This document shows positions 17,563 to 25,187 of a stretch of 43,843 nt of DNA, in pieces. A program made the translations under genes and the position numbers. The DNA comes from Bacteroidales bacterium (GTDB taxonomy: Bacteria; Bacteroidota; Bacteroidia; Bacteroidales; F082), in assembly GCA_015488735.1 (NCBI GenBank), contig WFNG01000102.1:1-43843 (forward strand). Direction: 5' to 3'. The number at the start of each line of letters is the position of its first letter. The stretch's first letter is position 1. Under the pieces are notes generated by a model. That model made no database searches and had not been told where the DNA came from. It saw only the letters and a list, made by a program, of their open reading frames with translations.

Positions 17563-18249
17563 CTATCCCTTCTCACTGATTTCAATGAGCATGGGTTTGT
17601 TTAGAATTCGAATCTTTTTTTCATGGATTTGAATAATATTCTCATTTGCCAGGTCCGAAAAGAAGCGGCTGACAGTTTCACGGCTGGTATATATCAAATC
17701 AGCCATTTCGTACCGGGTTAATGGCAAAATAAATTCATCAGATTTATAAAACTCATTTGAAAAAAGGAGTAAACTCTTTGCCAAACGTCCATATACCTGG
17801 GTTTGAACCAGGTTTATATATCTGTTAAACTGATCTAATTCACTCTTGCAAAGTTCAAGGATAATGTCATATGAAAATTCCTTGTTTGATTCGAGTAATC
17901 CTCTGAAGGCTTTTATGTCTATAAAACAGGCTGTTGTTTTTTCCAGAGCCACTGCCGAATAATGATTTATTTTATCACCCATAGTAGTAGGCAGTCCGAG
18001 ATAACAGGGTGCTTTTTTTAATTTTAGTATTTGTGAGCGTTGCGGGCCTTTGATGATTAGTTTTACCATCCCCTTTTTCAGATAAATAATATTCGAAGAT
18101 AAGGCGTCCTGTTTAAAAATGACTTCCTTTTTCTCAAATTCTGCTTCCACACTGTTTTTCCCTAGTAGTATTAATTCAGCTAGATCAAGTTTTCTTGTTG
18201 GTAACGACTTAAATATACAGTTTGAACAACTATTGTTTTCCATCTTCAT
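17563..18249 (-). CDS. Crp/Fnr-family regulator of the sulfur locus
   Basis: This 228-residue protein has an effector barrel, a dimer helix (ILELCKSELDQFNRYINLVQ) and a winged helix with recognition segment YTSRETVSRFFSDL. Cysteines 8 and 11 (CSNC), 82 and 108 (TACFID) are candidates for an Fe-S cluster or a thiol switch. It shares LNHYSA/ALEK-type blocks with the regulator at 10337-11017 (INHFSVTALEKSVVCFID versus INHYSAVALEKTTACFID). It sits between two DsrE genes, and a perfect TGTGA N6 TCACA site (18288-18303) lies between it and the divergent main operon. That site overlaps the -33 region of its own promoter, so self-repression together with activation of the sulfur genes is plausible. 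Confidence 0.9.
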   Translation of the reverse strand: MKMENNSCSNCIFKSLPTRKLDLAELILLGKNSVEAEFEKKEVIFKQDALSSNIIYLKKGMVKLIIKGPQRSQILKLKKAPCYLGLPTTMGDKINHYSAVALEKTTACFIDIKAFRGLLESNKEFSYDIILELCKSELDQFNRYINLVQTQVYGRLAKSLLLFSNEFYKSDEFILPLTRYEMADLIYTSRETVSRFFSDLANENIIQIHEKKIRILNKPMLIEISEKG

Positions 18250-18272
18250 CGTGTGTTATCACAAATAAGACA

Positions 18273-18280
18273 CAAAAGTA
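18273..18280 (-). promoter_or_regulatory. -7 element of the second Crp/Fnr gene
   Basis: TACTTTTG on the minus strand (18280-18273) lies 24 bases before the ATG. The expected -33 region falls inside the palindrome at 18288-18303, so a bound regulator would block this promoter. Confidence 0.55.
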
Positions 18281-18287
18281 CAATTTT

Positions 18288-18324
18288 TGTGATGCATATC
18301 ACATATTATTGAAAGCAACTTCAC
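18288..18324. promoter_or_regulatory. CRP-like operator plus second inverted repeat (copy 2)
   Basis: TGTGATGCATATCACA (18288-18303) is a perfect TGTGA N6 TCACA site. It is followed at the same 21-base offset by TTGAAAGCAACTTCA (18309-18323), with one base different from the copy at 16928-16942. It controls the divergent pair of Crp/Fnr gene and main sulfur operon. Confidence 0.72.
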
Positions 18325-18331
18325 GATTATT

Positions 18332-18365
18332 TTTGGACAAAATAGAGATACATCCTGTACTTTTG
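18332..18365 (+). promoter_or_regulatory. Promoter of the main sulfur operon
   Basis: TTTG (18332-18335) and TACTTTTG (18358-18365). The -7 element starts exactly 70 bases from the start of the palindrome, as in copy 1. Confidence 0.68.
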
Positions 18366-18435
18366 ACCTAGTTAAATATTTTGAATACAGTAATTAATAT
18401 CTTTTTTTATTAAGATAAAAATTAAAAAAAATATT

Positions 18436-18810
18436 ATGAATGAAGAAAATGAAAAACTAGTTATTATCATTACAACAGGACCTGATAATCAGGAAAAAGC
18501 TACCTTACCTTTTGTAATGGCAACTGCTGCTCAGGCGATGGATATAGAAGTAACAATAATTTTGCAAGGTGCTGCTGTTGCATTGGCAAAAAAAGGAGGA
18601 TGTGCCGAAAATGTACATAGTCCCGGTTTAATGCCTTTAAAAGAACTAATGGATACTTTTCTGGAGTTGGAAGGAAAACTATTGTTGTGCTCTCCATGCA
18701 TCAATGAGAGACAGATAAAGGAATCAGAGTTAATTGAAGGTTCTGAAATTGGTGCTGCGGGCAGCGTAATAACCGAAGTTATGGAAGCCAAAGCCGTACT
18801 GAATTATTAA
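18436..18810 (+). CDS. DsrE-family sulfur-relay protein (second)
   Basis: The 124-residue protein has the DsrE fold: strand VIIITTGPDN, helix TLPFVMATAAQAMDIEVTIIL, and Cys85/Cys88 in KLLLCSPCINER at the persulfide position, with Cys56 in GGCAEN as another candidate. The CxxC arrangement resembles small peroxiredoxin-like DsrE proteins found near sulfur genes. It is the first gene of the operon running to the QmoC-like gene, 26 bases downstream of a run of As after the promoter region. It probably exchanges sulfane sulfur with TusA encoded two genes later. The specific partner and direction are inferred. Confidence 0.84.
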   Translation: MNEENEKLVIIITTGPDNQEKATLPFVMATAAQAMDIEVTIILQGAAVALAKKGGCAENVHSPGLMPLKELMDTFLELEGKLLLCSPCINERQIKESELIEGSEIGAAGSVITEVMEAKAVLNY

Positions 18811-18881
18811 TAAATACACTGCTCTTGGGGTAGTTATACTGATTTAACAGATTATTTAATATACAAAATAGAAACATTAAA

Positions 18882-19448
18882 ATGGAACCGGACATTGAAC
18901 AAAAAATAAAAGAAATGCAATCTCAAATTAGTGAGTTGCAAGGCAGGGTTACTGATATTGAAGGAACCCACAAAGACCAATTGGCAATGATTGTAATGTC
19001 TGGCGATATGGACAAGATTTTGGCAACAATGGTTGTTGCAGTTGGTGCAGCCGCAATGGATACCGAAGTGAAATTGTTTTTCACTTTTTGGAGTATTGCT
19101 GCTCTGAGAGATCCCAAAAAGAAAGTAACAGGAAAAAGTTCCATTGCAAAAATGTTTGGGAGAATGCTTCCCGCAGGAAGAAATAACCTCAAGCTTTCAA
19201 AAATGAATATGGGTGGATATGGCCCAAAGATGATTAAAAAGTTGATGAAGAAACAAAAAGTCTTTTCATTGGACGAATTTTTTGAACAGGCAGCGGAGCT
19301 GGATATTGAGATAGTTATTTGCGAAATGTCCATGGATTTAATGGGCTTTAAAAAAGAAGAAATAATAGATTATCCTAATTTAGGTTACGGCGGGGTTGCA
19401 ACATTTCTCGCTGATGCCAACGAAAGCAGAATTCAATTATTTATTTAG
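18882..19448 (+). CDS. DsrE2-like sulfur-relay protein with N-terminal coiled coil
   Basis: Of 188 residues, the first ~30 (EQKIKEMQSQISELQGRVTDIE) form a heptad-like coiled coil for self-association. The rest is a DsrE/DsrF/DrsH-like domain with MIVMSGDMDKILATMVVAVGAAAMD and the single Cys147 in VICEMSMDLMGF, the conserved persulfide-carrying motif of DsrE2 proteins. A glycine/lysine-rich insert (KMFGRMLPAGRNNLKLSKMNMGGYGPKM would be its extent, residues ~91-116) is also typical of this subgroup. DsrE2 proteins are often found with TusA and rhodanese and, in some bacteria, are membrane-linked; no membrane helix is seen here. It lies between the DsrE and TusA genes. Confidence 0.87.
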   Translation: MEPDIEQKIKEMQSQISELQGRVTDIEGTHKDQLAMIVMSGDMDKILATMVVAVGAAAMDTEVKLFFTFWSIAALRDPKKKVTGKSSIAKMFGRMLPAGRNNLKLSKMNMGGYGPKMIKKLMKKQKVFSLDEFFEQAAELDIEIVICEMSMDLMGFKKEEIIDYPNLGYGGVATFLADANESRIQLFI

Positions 19449-19486
19449 AAAATAAATAAAATTATAAACATTTAAAGATTAAGATC

Positions 19487-19735
19487 ATGAACGACGAAGA
19501 ATTGAAAGCAATTGAAGTAGCAAAATCGGTAGATGCACGTGGAACATCATGCCCCGGTCCGTTATTGGCAGCAAAAAAAGCCATTGGACAAATTGACAAA
19601 GGTCAGGTAATGGAAGTATTATCTGCTGACGAAGGAACAAGAAAAGATATTCCAAAATGGTGTAACAAGAAAGGTTTTGAATATCTGGGAACACTTGAAG
19701 AGTCCGGTTTTTATAAAATCTTTTTAAGAAAATAA
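19487..19735 (+). CDS. tusA: TusA-family sulfur carrier
   Basis: This 82-residue TusA-family protein has the CPGP motif (Cys22 in GTSCPGPLLAAKK) that binds persulfide sulfur and hands it to partner proteins. A second cysteine, Cys59 in KWCNKKGF, is common in TusA relatives linked to sulfur energy metabolism. It lies between the DsrE2-like gene and the MvhD gene, two bases before the latter, in one operon. Here it likely moves sulfane sulfur between DsrE proteins and the HdrA/Qmo-like complex and not toward tRNA thiolation, since no mnm or tus partner is present. The direction of flow is inferred. Confidence 0.93.
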   Translation: MNDEELKAIEVAKSVDARGTSCPGPLLAAKKAIGQIDKGQVMEVLSADEGTRKDIPKWCNKKGFEYLGTLEESGFYKIFLRK

Positions 19736-19737
19736 AA

Positions 19738-20145
19738 ATGGCAGGCGGAAAAGTAAATAATAGCCCGAAAATTTTGGTGTTTTCCACCGAAAAGATCTCT
19801 GATCCGGCTATTGATATGGCGGGCCTGTTAAAGTTACACTATCCGCCAACAGTTTACACTATTCCCGTGCCCTGCTCAAGTACCATCAAACCCCGGTGGA
19901 TTATGCATGCCCTTGAGCAGGGTTTCGATGGTGTCTTTATTGCGGCTGACGGAACGGATTGCCCTTATGGCGAATCCTGTACCGATAAAACCGGAGAACT
20001 TGTCAGGGTTACTATGGAAGAGATGAAAAAGAAAGGCATGGATCCGGCAAGACTGAAAATGGCAGCCATTTGTTCTGTATGCAGTGAGCCATTTGTAAAC
20101 CATGTGAAAAGTTTTGCAGAATATTTAAGTAAATCCTCAAATTAA
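19738..20145 (+). CDS. MvhD-family [2Fe-2S] electron-transfer subunit
   Basis: This 135-residue protein is of the MvhD/hydrogenase-delta (FlpD) family, which carries a [2Fe-2S] cluster and links an electron source to HdrA. Cysteines 46 (VPCSST), 75 (TDCPYG), 81 (ESCTDK), 112 and 115 (ICSVC) supply the ligands. The strand-rich start KILVFSTEKISDPA and the segment GFDGVFIAADGTDCPYG are family features. Its stop overlaps the start of the HdrA-like gene (TAATG). In sulfate reducers the equivalent domain is fused to the C-terminus of QmoB; here it is free, while the QmoB-like protein lacks it. Confidence 0.85.
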   Translation: MAGGKVNNSPKILVFSTEKISDPAIDMAGLLKLHYPPTVYTIPVPCSSTIKPRWIMHALEQGFDGVFIAADGTDCPYGESCTDKTGELVRVTMEEMKKKGMDPARLKMAAICSVCSEPFVNHVKSFAEYLSKSSN

Positions 20146-21458
20146 TGAATATGCAGGAACAAATGAAAACATTAGACTACGATGTTCTTGTGGTTGGTGG
20201 CGGTATCGCTGGTGGTGAATCAGCTTTGAACCTCGCAAATATCGGTTACAAAGTTCTGATTGTGGAAAAAGAACTTTCCATTGGCGGAAAAATGATTTTG
20301 CTGAGTAAGGTATTTCCCACACTTGATTGTGCCGCTTGTATTACCACCCCAAAGGTTTCAGAAATTGCAAGACACCCGAATATCACAGTGTTTACAGGTG
20401 CCGAACCGTTGAAGATAACCAAAAAAGGAGAACATCGTTTTGAAGCCGTCGTTTTACAAAATCCACGTTATGTGGATGTTGAAGCATGTACGGGTTGCCA
20501 GTTGTGTGAAGAAGCCTGCCCTGTCAGTGTTACTGATGAATTTCAGTTTGGCCTGATTGGACGTAAAGCCGCTTTTATTCCATTTAGTATTGCCAGCCCG
20601 CGTGTAGCTGCCATCGATATTGAAAATTGTATTTTATGTGGTGCGTGTGAAAGGGCCTGCCCTCCGGATTGTATTGATTTCACGCAAACCGAACAAAAAT
20701 ATCTGGTGAAAGCAAAGGCTGTGGTAACGGCTACGGGATTTAAATTATTTGATCCGTTAAAAATCCCACGTTATGGTTATGATAAATTTGATAATGTAAT
20801 AACATCCATGCAAATGGAGCGGGAACTGGCACCGACCAGACCTTTTAATACTGTTTTAAGGCCCGGCGATGGCAAAATGCCCGATAATATTGCTTATGTG
20901 CTGTGTACCGGTTCACGTGATAAATCTGTGGGAAATCCTATATGCTCGCAGGTCTGTTGCATGTACTCTATCAAACAGGCGCAACTGCTTATGGGCTCTT
21001 TACCAATGGCTGATATTACTATTTATTACCTTCATATCCGGGCATTTGGTAAAGGATTTAACGAATTTTACGCTCAGGCTCAGGATATGGGAGTAGAGTT
21101 TATTAAAGGAAAAGTTGGGAAAATTACCGAAAAAGATAACGGTAACCTGATTTTACGTTACGAAGACATTGAAGCCGGTATTGTAAAAGAAGCCGAACAT
21201 GATATGGTCGTCCTTTCCGTAGGCGTTTTGCCTAATCGGGGAATTGATGAGGTTTTTGATAATGAGACACTCAAACTGGATCCTTTTCATTTTATTAATC
21301 AATCGGATATTTTAGCAAGTCCTGCAAAAACCAGTATTGATGGTGTATTTGTGGCCGGAACAGCTTCCGGACCTATGGATATTCCCGACTCAATCTTGTC
21401 TGGAGGTGCTGCGTCTGCTGAAACAACAAGTTATTTAAGGAGGGAGGAATCAATATGA
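20145..21458 (+). CDS. HdrA/QmoA-like FAD iron-sulfur protein
   Basis: The 437-residue protein has an FAD-binding start VLVVGGGIAGGESALN (~15-30) and the HdrA signature DCAACITTPKVSEIARH (Cys62, Cys65). It has two [4Fe-4S] ferredoxin motifs (CTGCQLCEEACP, 115-126; CILCGACERACPPDC, 162-176), then NAD-binding-like segments and CSQVCC near residue 270. It is soluble and cytoplasmic. Flavoproteins of this class split or route electrons in heterodisulfide reductase, Qmo and sHdr complexes. It overlaps the next HdrA-like gene by ATGA and follows MvhD. With the QmoC-like gene downstream, the set matches QmoABC better than methanogen HdrABC; no HdrB (CCG) gene is present. Confidence 0.88.
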   Translation: MNMQEQMKTLDYDVLVVGGGIAGGESALNLANIGYKVLIVEKELSIGGKMILLSKVFPTLDCAACITTPKVSEIARHPNITVFTGAEPLKITKKGEHRFEAVVLQNPRYVDVEACTGCQLCEEACPVSVTDEFQFGLIGRKAAFIPFSIASPRVAAIDIENCILCGACERACPPDCIDFTQTEQKYLVKAKAVVTATGFKLFDPLKIPRYGYDKFDNVITSMQMERELAPTRPFNTVLRPGDGKMPDNIAYVLCTGSRDKSVGNPICSQVCCMYSIKQAQLLMGSLPMADITIYYLHIRAFGKGFNEFYAQAQDMGVEFIKGKVGKITEKDNGNLILRYEDIEAGIVKEAEHDMVVLSVGVLPNRGIDEVFDNETLKLDPFHFINQSDILASPAKTSIDGVFVAGTASGPMDIPDSILSGGAASAETTSYLRREESI

Positions 21459-23389
21459 AAAAGAAAATAGGCGTATATGTCTGTCATTGTGGCGGAAATA
21501 TTTCTGACTATGTAGACGTGGAACGTGTGCGTGCAGCTGTGGAGAAAGAAGACGGTGTTTTTCTAGCAAAAACTACCATGTTTGCCTGTGCAGATTCCAA
21601 CCAAAAAGAAATGGTGAACGACATCAAGGAGATGAATCTGGATGGCGTTGTTGTTGCTTCCTGTTCACCTAAATTACATTTGCTTACATTCCGGGCTGTT
21701 TCAGAACGTGCCGGCCTCAATAAGTATAATTATGTTCATGCTAATATTCGTGAACAAGTTTCCTGGGCACACTCTGATGATAAGGAAGGTGCTACCCAAA
21801 AAGCCATTAAAATCGTGGAGGCAGCAATTGCCAAAGTCCGTCACGCCGAATCACTGGATCCCATTAAAGTAAAAGCCACCAATGCTGTGGCTGTTATAGG
21901 TGCAGGTGTAGCAGGTATGCGTGCTGCAATTGAATTGGCCGAAGCCGGCTCTGAAGTCTTTTTGATTGAAAGAGAATTTTTTGTTGGTGGCCGTGTTTCG
22001 CAATGGGACAATCTGTTTGTTAGCGAAGAAAGTGGAAAAGAGCTGATAACAAGGCTTTATGATGAGGTAATGAAACATAAACATGTTACTTTACTGACGG
22101 GTGCCGAAGTTGTTGAAAACAGCGGAAGTGTTGGGAATTTTGAAGTGAAAGTTAAAATAACACCTCGTCATTTTAAACTGCAATGTAACCCCGGCGAACT
22201 GGATAAAGCAATAGAAGTTTGTCCTGTAGAGATACCCGATGAATTTAATTTTAACATTACCAAACGAAAAGCAATTTACCATAATTATCCCAGCGAGTAT
22301 CCTCAATTGCCGGCTATCGACATGAAAAATTGTACCCGCTGTGGTGAGTGTGAAAAGGTTTGTACTGCTGTTGATTTTAGCCAGAAAACCGAATATCGTA
22401 ATATTAAAGTGGGTTCAATTTTACTTGCTACCGGCTTTGATCCTTACGAACCCAAAAAAGGAGAGTTTGGTTATGGAGAAATTGATAATGTGGTTACTTT
22501 GCCTCAGTTCAAGCGGATTGTCCATTACTCCAAGGATAAATTAATGTATAATGGCAAAGAAGTAAAACATATTGCTTACATCTATTGTGTGGGAAGCCGA
22601 CAGGTTGACGGTGAGAATAAATATTGTTCCCGCTATTGCTGTACAGCTACTATTCATGCTGCTATTGACGTTAAGAAAAAATTTAAGAACGTTCATAATT
22701 ATCATTTTAACAGGGGTATAAGAACTTATGGGAAACAGGAAGTATTGTATGATGAATCTTCTCGTTTAGGTGATATTTATCTGCAATCTTTTGAACATGA
22801 CCCGCCGATTGTGGAAAAAGTAGGTAACGAAACTATTGTTAAAATTAAAGATATTTTAACCAAAGATCAGGAATTAGATGTTGCCGCTGATATTGTGGTT
22901 CTTGTTACAGGAATGACACCACGGAAGGATAATTCAATCGGCAATTTGCTTAAGGTTCCGAAAGGCAGGGATAAATTCTTTAATGAAATCCATATGAAAT
23001 TGCGTCCGGTTGAAACGGTTATTGATGGTGTAACCATCGCCGGTGCCAGCCAGGGGCCCAAGAATATTATGGAATCTATGAATTCAGCATTGTCAGCAGC
23101 TACAAAATCGTTTTCTCTTGTTGCTTCGGGTGAGTTGGCCTTAGAGCCTACCATTGCTGAAGTTAACGAAGATACTTGTGAGTGGTGCGGAAAATGTGAT
23201 GAAGCCTGCCCATACAGCGCCTTTGAGAAAATAGAAAAAAATGGTAAATTCATTGCAAAAGTCAATCCTGCTATATGTAAGGGCTGTGGCATGTGCCTAC
23301 CCGTTTGTCCTGCAAATTCCTTAAATCTTATTGGTTTTACTGATGAGGATGTGGAAGATATGATTGATGCTTTGCTACCCAACACTTAA
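21455..23389 (+). CDS. HdrA/QmoB-like FAD iron-sulfur protein
   Basis: This 644-residue protein begins with the HdrA N-terminal domain (GVYVCHCGGNI, Cys10/Cys12; SCSPKLH). An FAD domain follows (VIGAGVAGMRAAIELAEAG, ~148), then a mid-chain cluster (CTRCGECEKVC) and two C-terminal [4Fe-4S] motifs (CEWCGKCDEACP, CKGCGMCLPVCP). In sulfate reducers QmoB also carries an MvhD domain at the C-terminus; here the chain ends without it and MvhD is a separate gene in the operon. A strong Shine-Dalgarno pair (AGGAGGGAGGA, 21438-21448) precedes the ATG. It probably forms a complex with the preceding HdrA-like protein, MvhD and the QmoC-like membrane subunit. Confidence 0.88.
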   Translation: MKKKIGVYVCHCGGNISDYVDVERVRAAVEKEDGVFLAKTTMFACADSNQKEMVNDIKEMNLDGVVVASCSPKLHLLTFRAVSERAGLNKYNYVHANIREQVSWAHSDDKEGATQKAIKIVEAAIAKVRHAESLDPIKVKATNAVAVIGAGVAGMRAAIELAEAGSEVFLIEREFFVGGRVSQWDNLFVSEESGKELITRLYDEVMKHKHVTLLTGAEVVENSGSVGNFEVKVKITPRHFKLQCNPGELDKAIEVCPVEIPDEFNFNITKRKAIYHNYPSEYPQLPAIDMKNCTRCGECEKVCTAVDFSQKTEYRNIKVGSILLATGFDPYEPKKGEFGYGEIDNVVTLPQFKRIVHYSKDKLMYNGKEVKHIAYIYCVGSRQVDGENKYCSRYCCTATIHAAIDVKKKFKNVHNYHFNRGIRTYGKQEVLYDESSRLGDIYLQSFEHDPPIVEKVGNETIVKIKDILTKDQELDVAADIVVLVTGMTPRKDNSIGNLLKVPKGRDKFFNEIHMKLRPVETVIDGVTIAGASQGPKNIMESMNSALSAATKSFSLVASGELALEPTIAEVNEDTCEWCGKCDEACPYSAFEKIEKNGKFIAKVNPAICKGCGMCLPVCPANSLNLIGFTDEDVEDMIDALLPNT

Positions 23390-23399
23390 AAGAAAAATC

Positions 23400-23696
23400 A
23401 TGGAAGTTGAAAAAGGTAAAACAGCAAAATATCTGAAAGAAACACGACCAGTTCCAAAGGAAGTAACTGAGCATTTAAAGTATTTTACCAAAACAAAAAA
23501 AACACTGCTTAATGCTTTAAAAGAAGGCGACAAAACAGTTCCACAACTTGCTGAAGAACTGAAACTCCCCAAGAACGAGGTAATGTTTCAATTGATGAGT
23601 TTGTTGAAATACGGTTTTGTTGAAACCGGTGAAATAGACGACAACGATGAGTATTTTTATTATAAAATAAAGAGCAATGGCAAGAGTAAATCCTGA
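23400..23696 (+). CDS. Small winged-helix protein inside the Hdr/Qmo operon
   Basis: The 98-residue protein starts at ATG 23400 (an upstream in-frame TTG would overlap the previous gene). A lysine-rich N-terminus leads into a helix-turn-helix/wing: TLLNALKEGDKTVPQLAEELKLPKNEVMFQLMSLLKYGFVETGEIDDNDEYFYY spans residues ~40-93 and resembles ArsR/MarR-type folds. There are no cysteines, so no metal or thiol sensing is evident. It begins 11 bases after the QmoB-like gene and overlaps the QmoC-like gene by 20 bases, so it is translated with the complex. It could be a regulator or a structural adaptor of the complex; the position favours a tight functional link. Confidence 0.8.
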   Translation: MEVEKGKTAKYLKETRPVPKEVTEHLKYFTKTKKTLLNALKEGDKTVPQLAEELKLPKNEVMFQLMSLLKYGFVETGEIDDNDEYFYYKIKSNGKSKS

Positions 23697-24729
23697 GTTC
23701 ACAGACGAACTAAAAAAATATGGTGCATTCGATCCCAATGCGTGTTACAATTGCGGGAATTGCACAGCAGTTTGCACCTTGTCGGATGAAGAAAATTCGT
23801 TTCCGCGTAAAATGGTACGTTACAGTGTACTGGGTTTGGATAGCGAAATAAAAACTTCACTGGATCCGTGGCTTTGTTACTATTGCGGCGAATGTAGTAA
23901 GACATGTCCGCGAGAAGCTGATCCGGGTGAGTTAATGATGTCGCTTCGCCGTTGGCTCATTGCCAAATATGACTGGACCGGTTTGTCGGGCCTCCTCTAT
24001 AAGTCGCTTGCTGCCTCTATTACCGCCTTTGTTGTGTTGGCGGGATTAGTGGTTTGGTTTGGTGCCTACGAACATTTCCATCTTGAAACCATTATGCATT
24101 ATGGCCATCTCTTCGAAATGTTCGCTATAAGTATTGTTTTCACGTTTATTTTACTGCCCAACATTATTCACATGTGGTGGCTTTCAGTATATAAAACGGG
24201 GAAAAAGGCGCCTATATCAGCCTATTTTAAGGCGATTGGAGAGCTTATTGTACACATGTTTACACAAAAACGCGCCCTTGGCTGTGATGATAACCAGTTT
24301 CGGTGGTTCGAGCATTTTATCCTTGTATTAGGATACTTGAGTTTGCTCTTTACCACAGTTTTTCTCGACTGGTTCTCAACCCAAAGTATGTTTATCATTG
24401 TACTGGGTTATATAGAAAGTGCCGTTATTTTTGTAGTAACTTTTGACTTTGTCAGACGTCGTATTCAAAAAGATCAGGAGATTAGTAAACACTCGCAGCC
24501 CAGTGATTGGTTTTTCGTTATTTGGTTGTTCCTTATGGGATTAACCGCATTCCTGGTACGCCTGTTTATTGATACTAACCTGCTCGATGCTAATGTTTGG
24601 ATGTATATTGTTCAGTTAACCGTTCTGGTTCAGTGGGCTATGATAATTGTGCCTTTCGGTAAATGGACACACTTTTTATACCGCTCATTTGCTATGTATT
24701 TTCATAGAATTATTGAGCTGTCTGAATAA
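23677..24729 (+). CDS. QmoC-like membrane subunit (HdrC ferredoxin plus cytochrome b)
   Basis: The 350-residue protein joins an N-terminal HdrC-like domain with two [4Fe-4S] motifs (CYNCGNCTAVC ending with a distal Cys, and CYYCGECSKTCP) to a C-terminal NarI/cytochrome b domain with about six membrane helices from residue ~110. Histidines such as those in HFHLETIMHYGHLFEM and HFILVL are likely heme b ligands. This is the layout of QmoC, which connects cytoplasmic HdrA-type flavoproteins to the quinone pool. The chain ends just before a strong terminator, closing the operon. It should let electrons pass between quinone and the HdrA/MvhD proteins; the direction is unknown. Confidence 0.9.
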   Translation: MARVNPEFTDELKKYGAFDPNACYNCGNCTAVCTLSDEENSFPRKMVRYSVLGLDSEIKTSLDPWLCYYCGECSKTCPREADPGELMMSLRRWLIAKYDWTGLSGLLYKSLAASITAFVVLAGLVVWFGAYEHFHLETIMHYGHLFEMFAISIVFTFILLPNIIHMWWLSVYKTGKKAPISAYFKAIGELIVHMFTQKRALGCDDNQFRWFEHFILVLGYLSLLFTTVFLDWFSTQSMFIIVLGYIESAVIFVVTFDFVRRRIQKDQEISKHSQPSDWFFVIWLFLMGLTAFLVRLFIDTNLLDANVWMYIVQLTVLVQWAMIIVPFGKWTHFLYRSFAMYFHRIIELSE

Positions 24730-24752
24730 ATTGTTTCTTATTTAAGATTAAG

Positions 24753-24783
24753 ACCCGGATATAAAAAATATCCGGGTTTTTTT
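24753..24783 (+). terminator. Rho-independent terminator of the Hdr/Qmo operon
   Basis: ACCCGGATAT, loop AAAAA and ATATCCGGGT form a 10-bp perfect stem followed by seven Ts. It separates this operon from the molybdoenzyme operon. Confidence 0.92.
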
Positions 24784-24997
24784 GTGCACAACAGAATCTT
24801 TAGCCAGGTGATTGAGAGATTATACCGGCATTTCCCCCCTCCGTACAATACCTGGTCGTGCGTGGCGTAGTTAATTTCAAAATACTTTAATAAGTATTTT
24901 TTACAGCCTCAATCCTGAAATTCAACCTCTTGTACAACTAATTTAGTGTAGACGAACAATTTATTTACATTATAAATAAAAATTATAAACAAATATA

Positions 24998-25040
24998 AAT
25001 CAATCATTTAGGATTACTATGATATTTATCATAATTGATT
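24998..25040. promoter_or_regulatory. Nested inverted repeats, candidate operator
   Basis: The outer arms are AATCAATCAT (24998-25007) and ATAATTGATT (25031-25040), matching except for one position. Just inside the right arm is ATGATATTTATCAT (25019-25032), six-base arms around TT. This lies ~100 bases before the promoter element of the molybdoenzyme operon. The motif differs from the TGTGA N6 TCACA sites of the other operon. Confidence 0.5.
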
Positions 25041-25134
25041 GAACCTTAGTAAATGTCAGTAAATCAATTCATAACTCTTCTATTTTTAACGTATTCAAAT
25101 AGTTACTTTTTACCATTTGTAAATCAGAATAATA

Positions 25135-25142
25135 TATATTTG
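25135..25142 (+). promoter_or_regulatory. -7 element of the molybdoenzyme operon
   Basis: TATATTTG matches TAnnTTTG. A TTTG at 25116-25119 is closer than usual (15 bases), so the -33 element is uncertain. The first start codon downstream is that of the 45-residue ORF at 25188. Confidence 0.5.
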
Positions 25143-25187
25143 TCTATGAATATATTATCATATTAATATTTGTATAAAATATCATAT

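Larger units (their letters stand above)
24784..25187. other. Intergenic region before the molybdoenzyme operon
   Basis: About 400 bases with no gene. The first part shows no clear signal. The AT-rich second part holds the nested inverted repeats at 24998-25040 and the -7 element at 25135-25142, listed separately. Confidence 0.6.

Noticed and set aside
20145-24729. Reading the flavoprotein set as HdrABC of methanogens or the sHdr sulfur-oxidising system
   Set aside because: No HdrB with CCG motifs and no lipoate-binding protein; a fused HdrC-cytochrome b subunit points to a Qmo-like complex.
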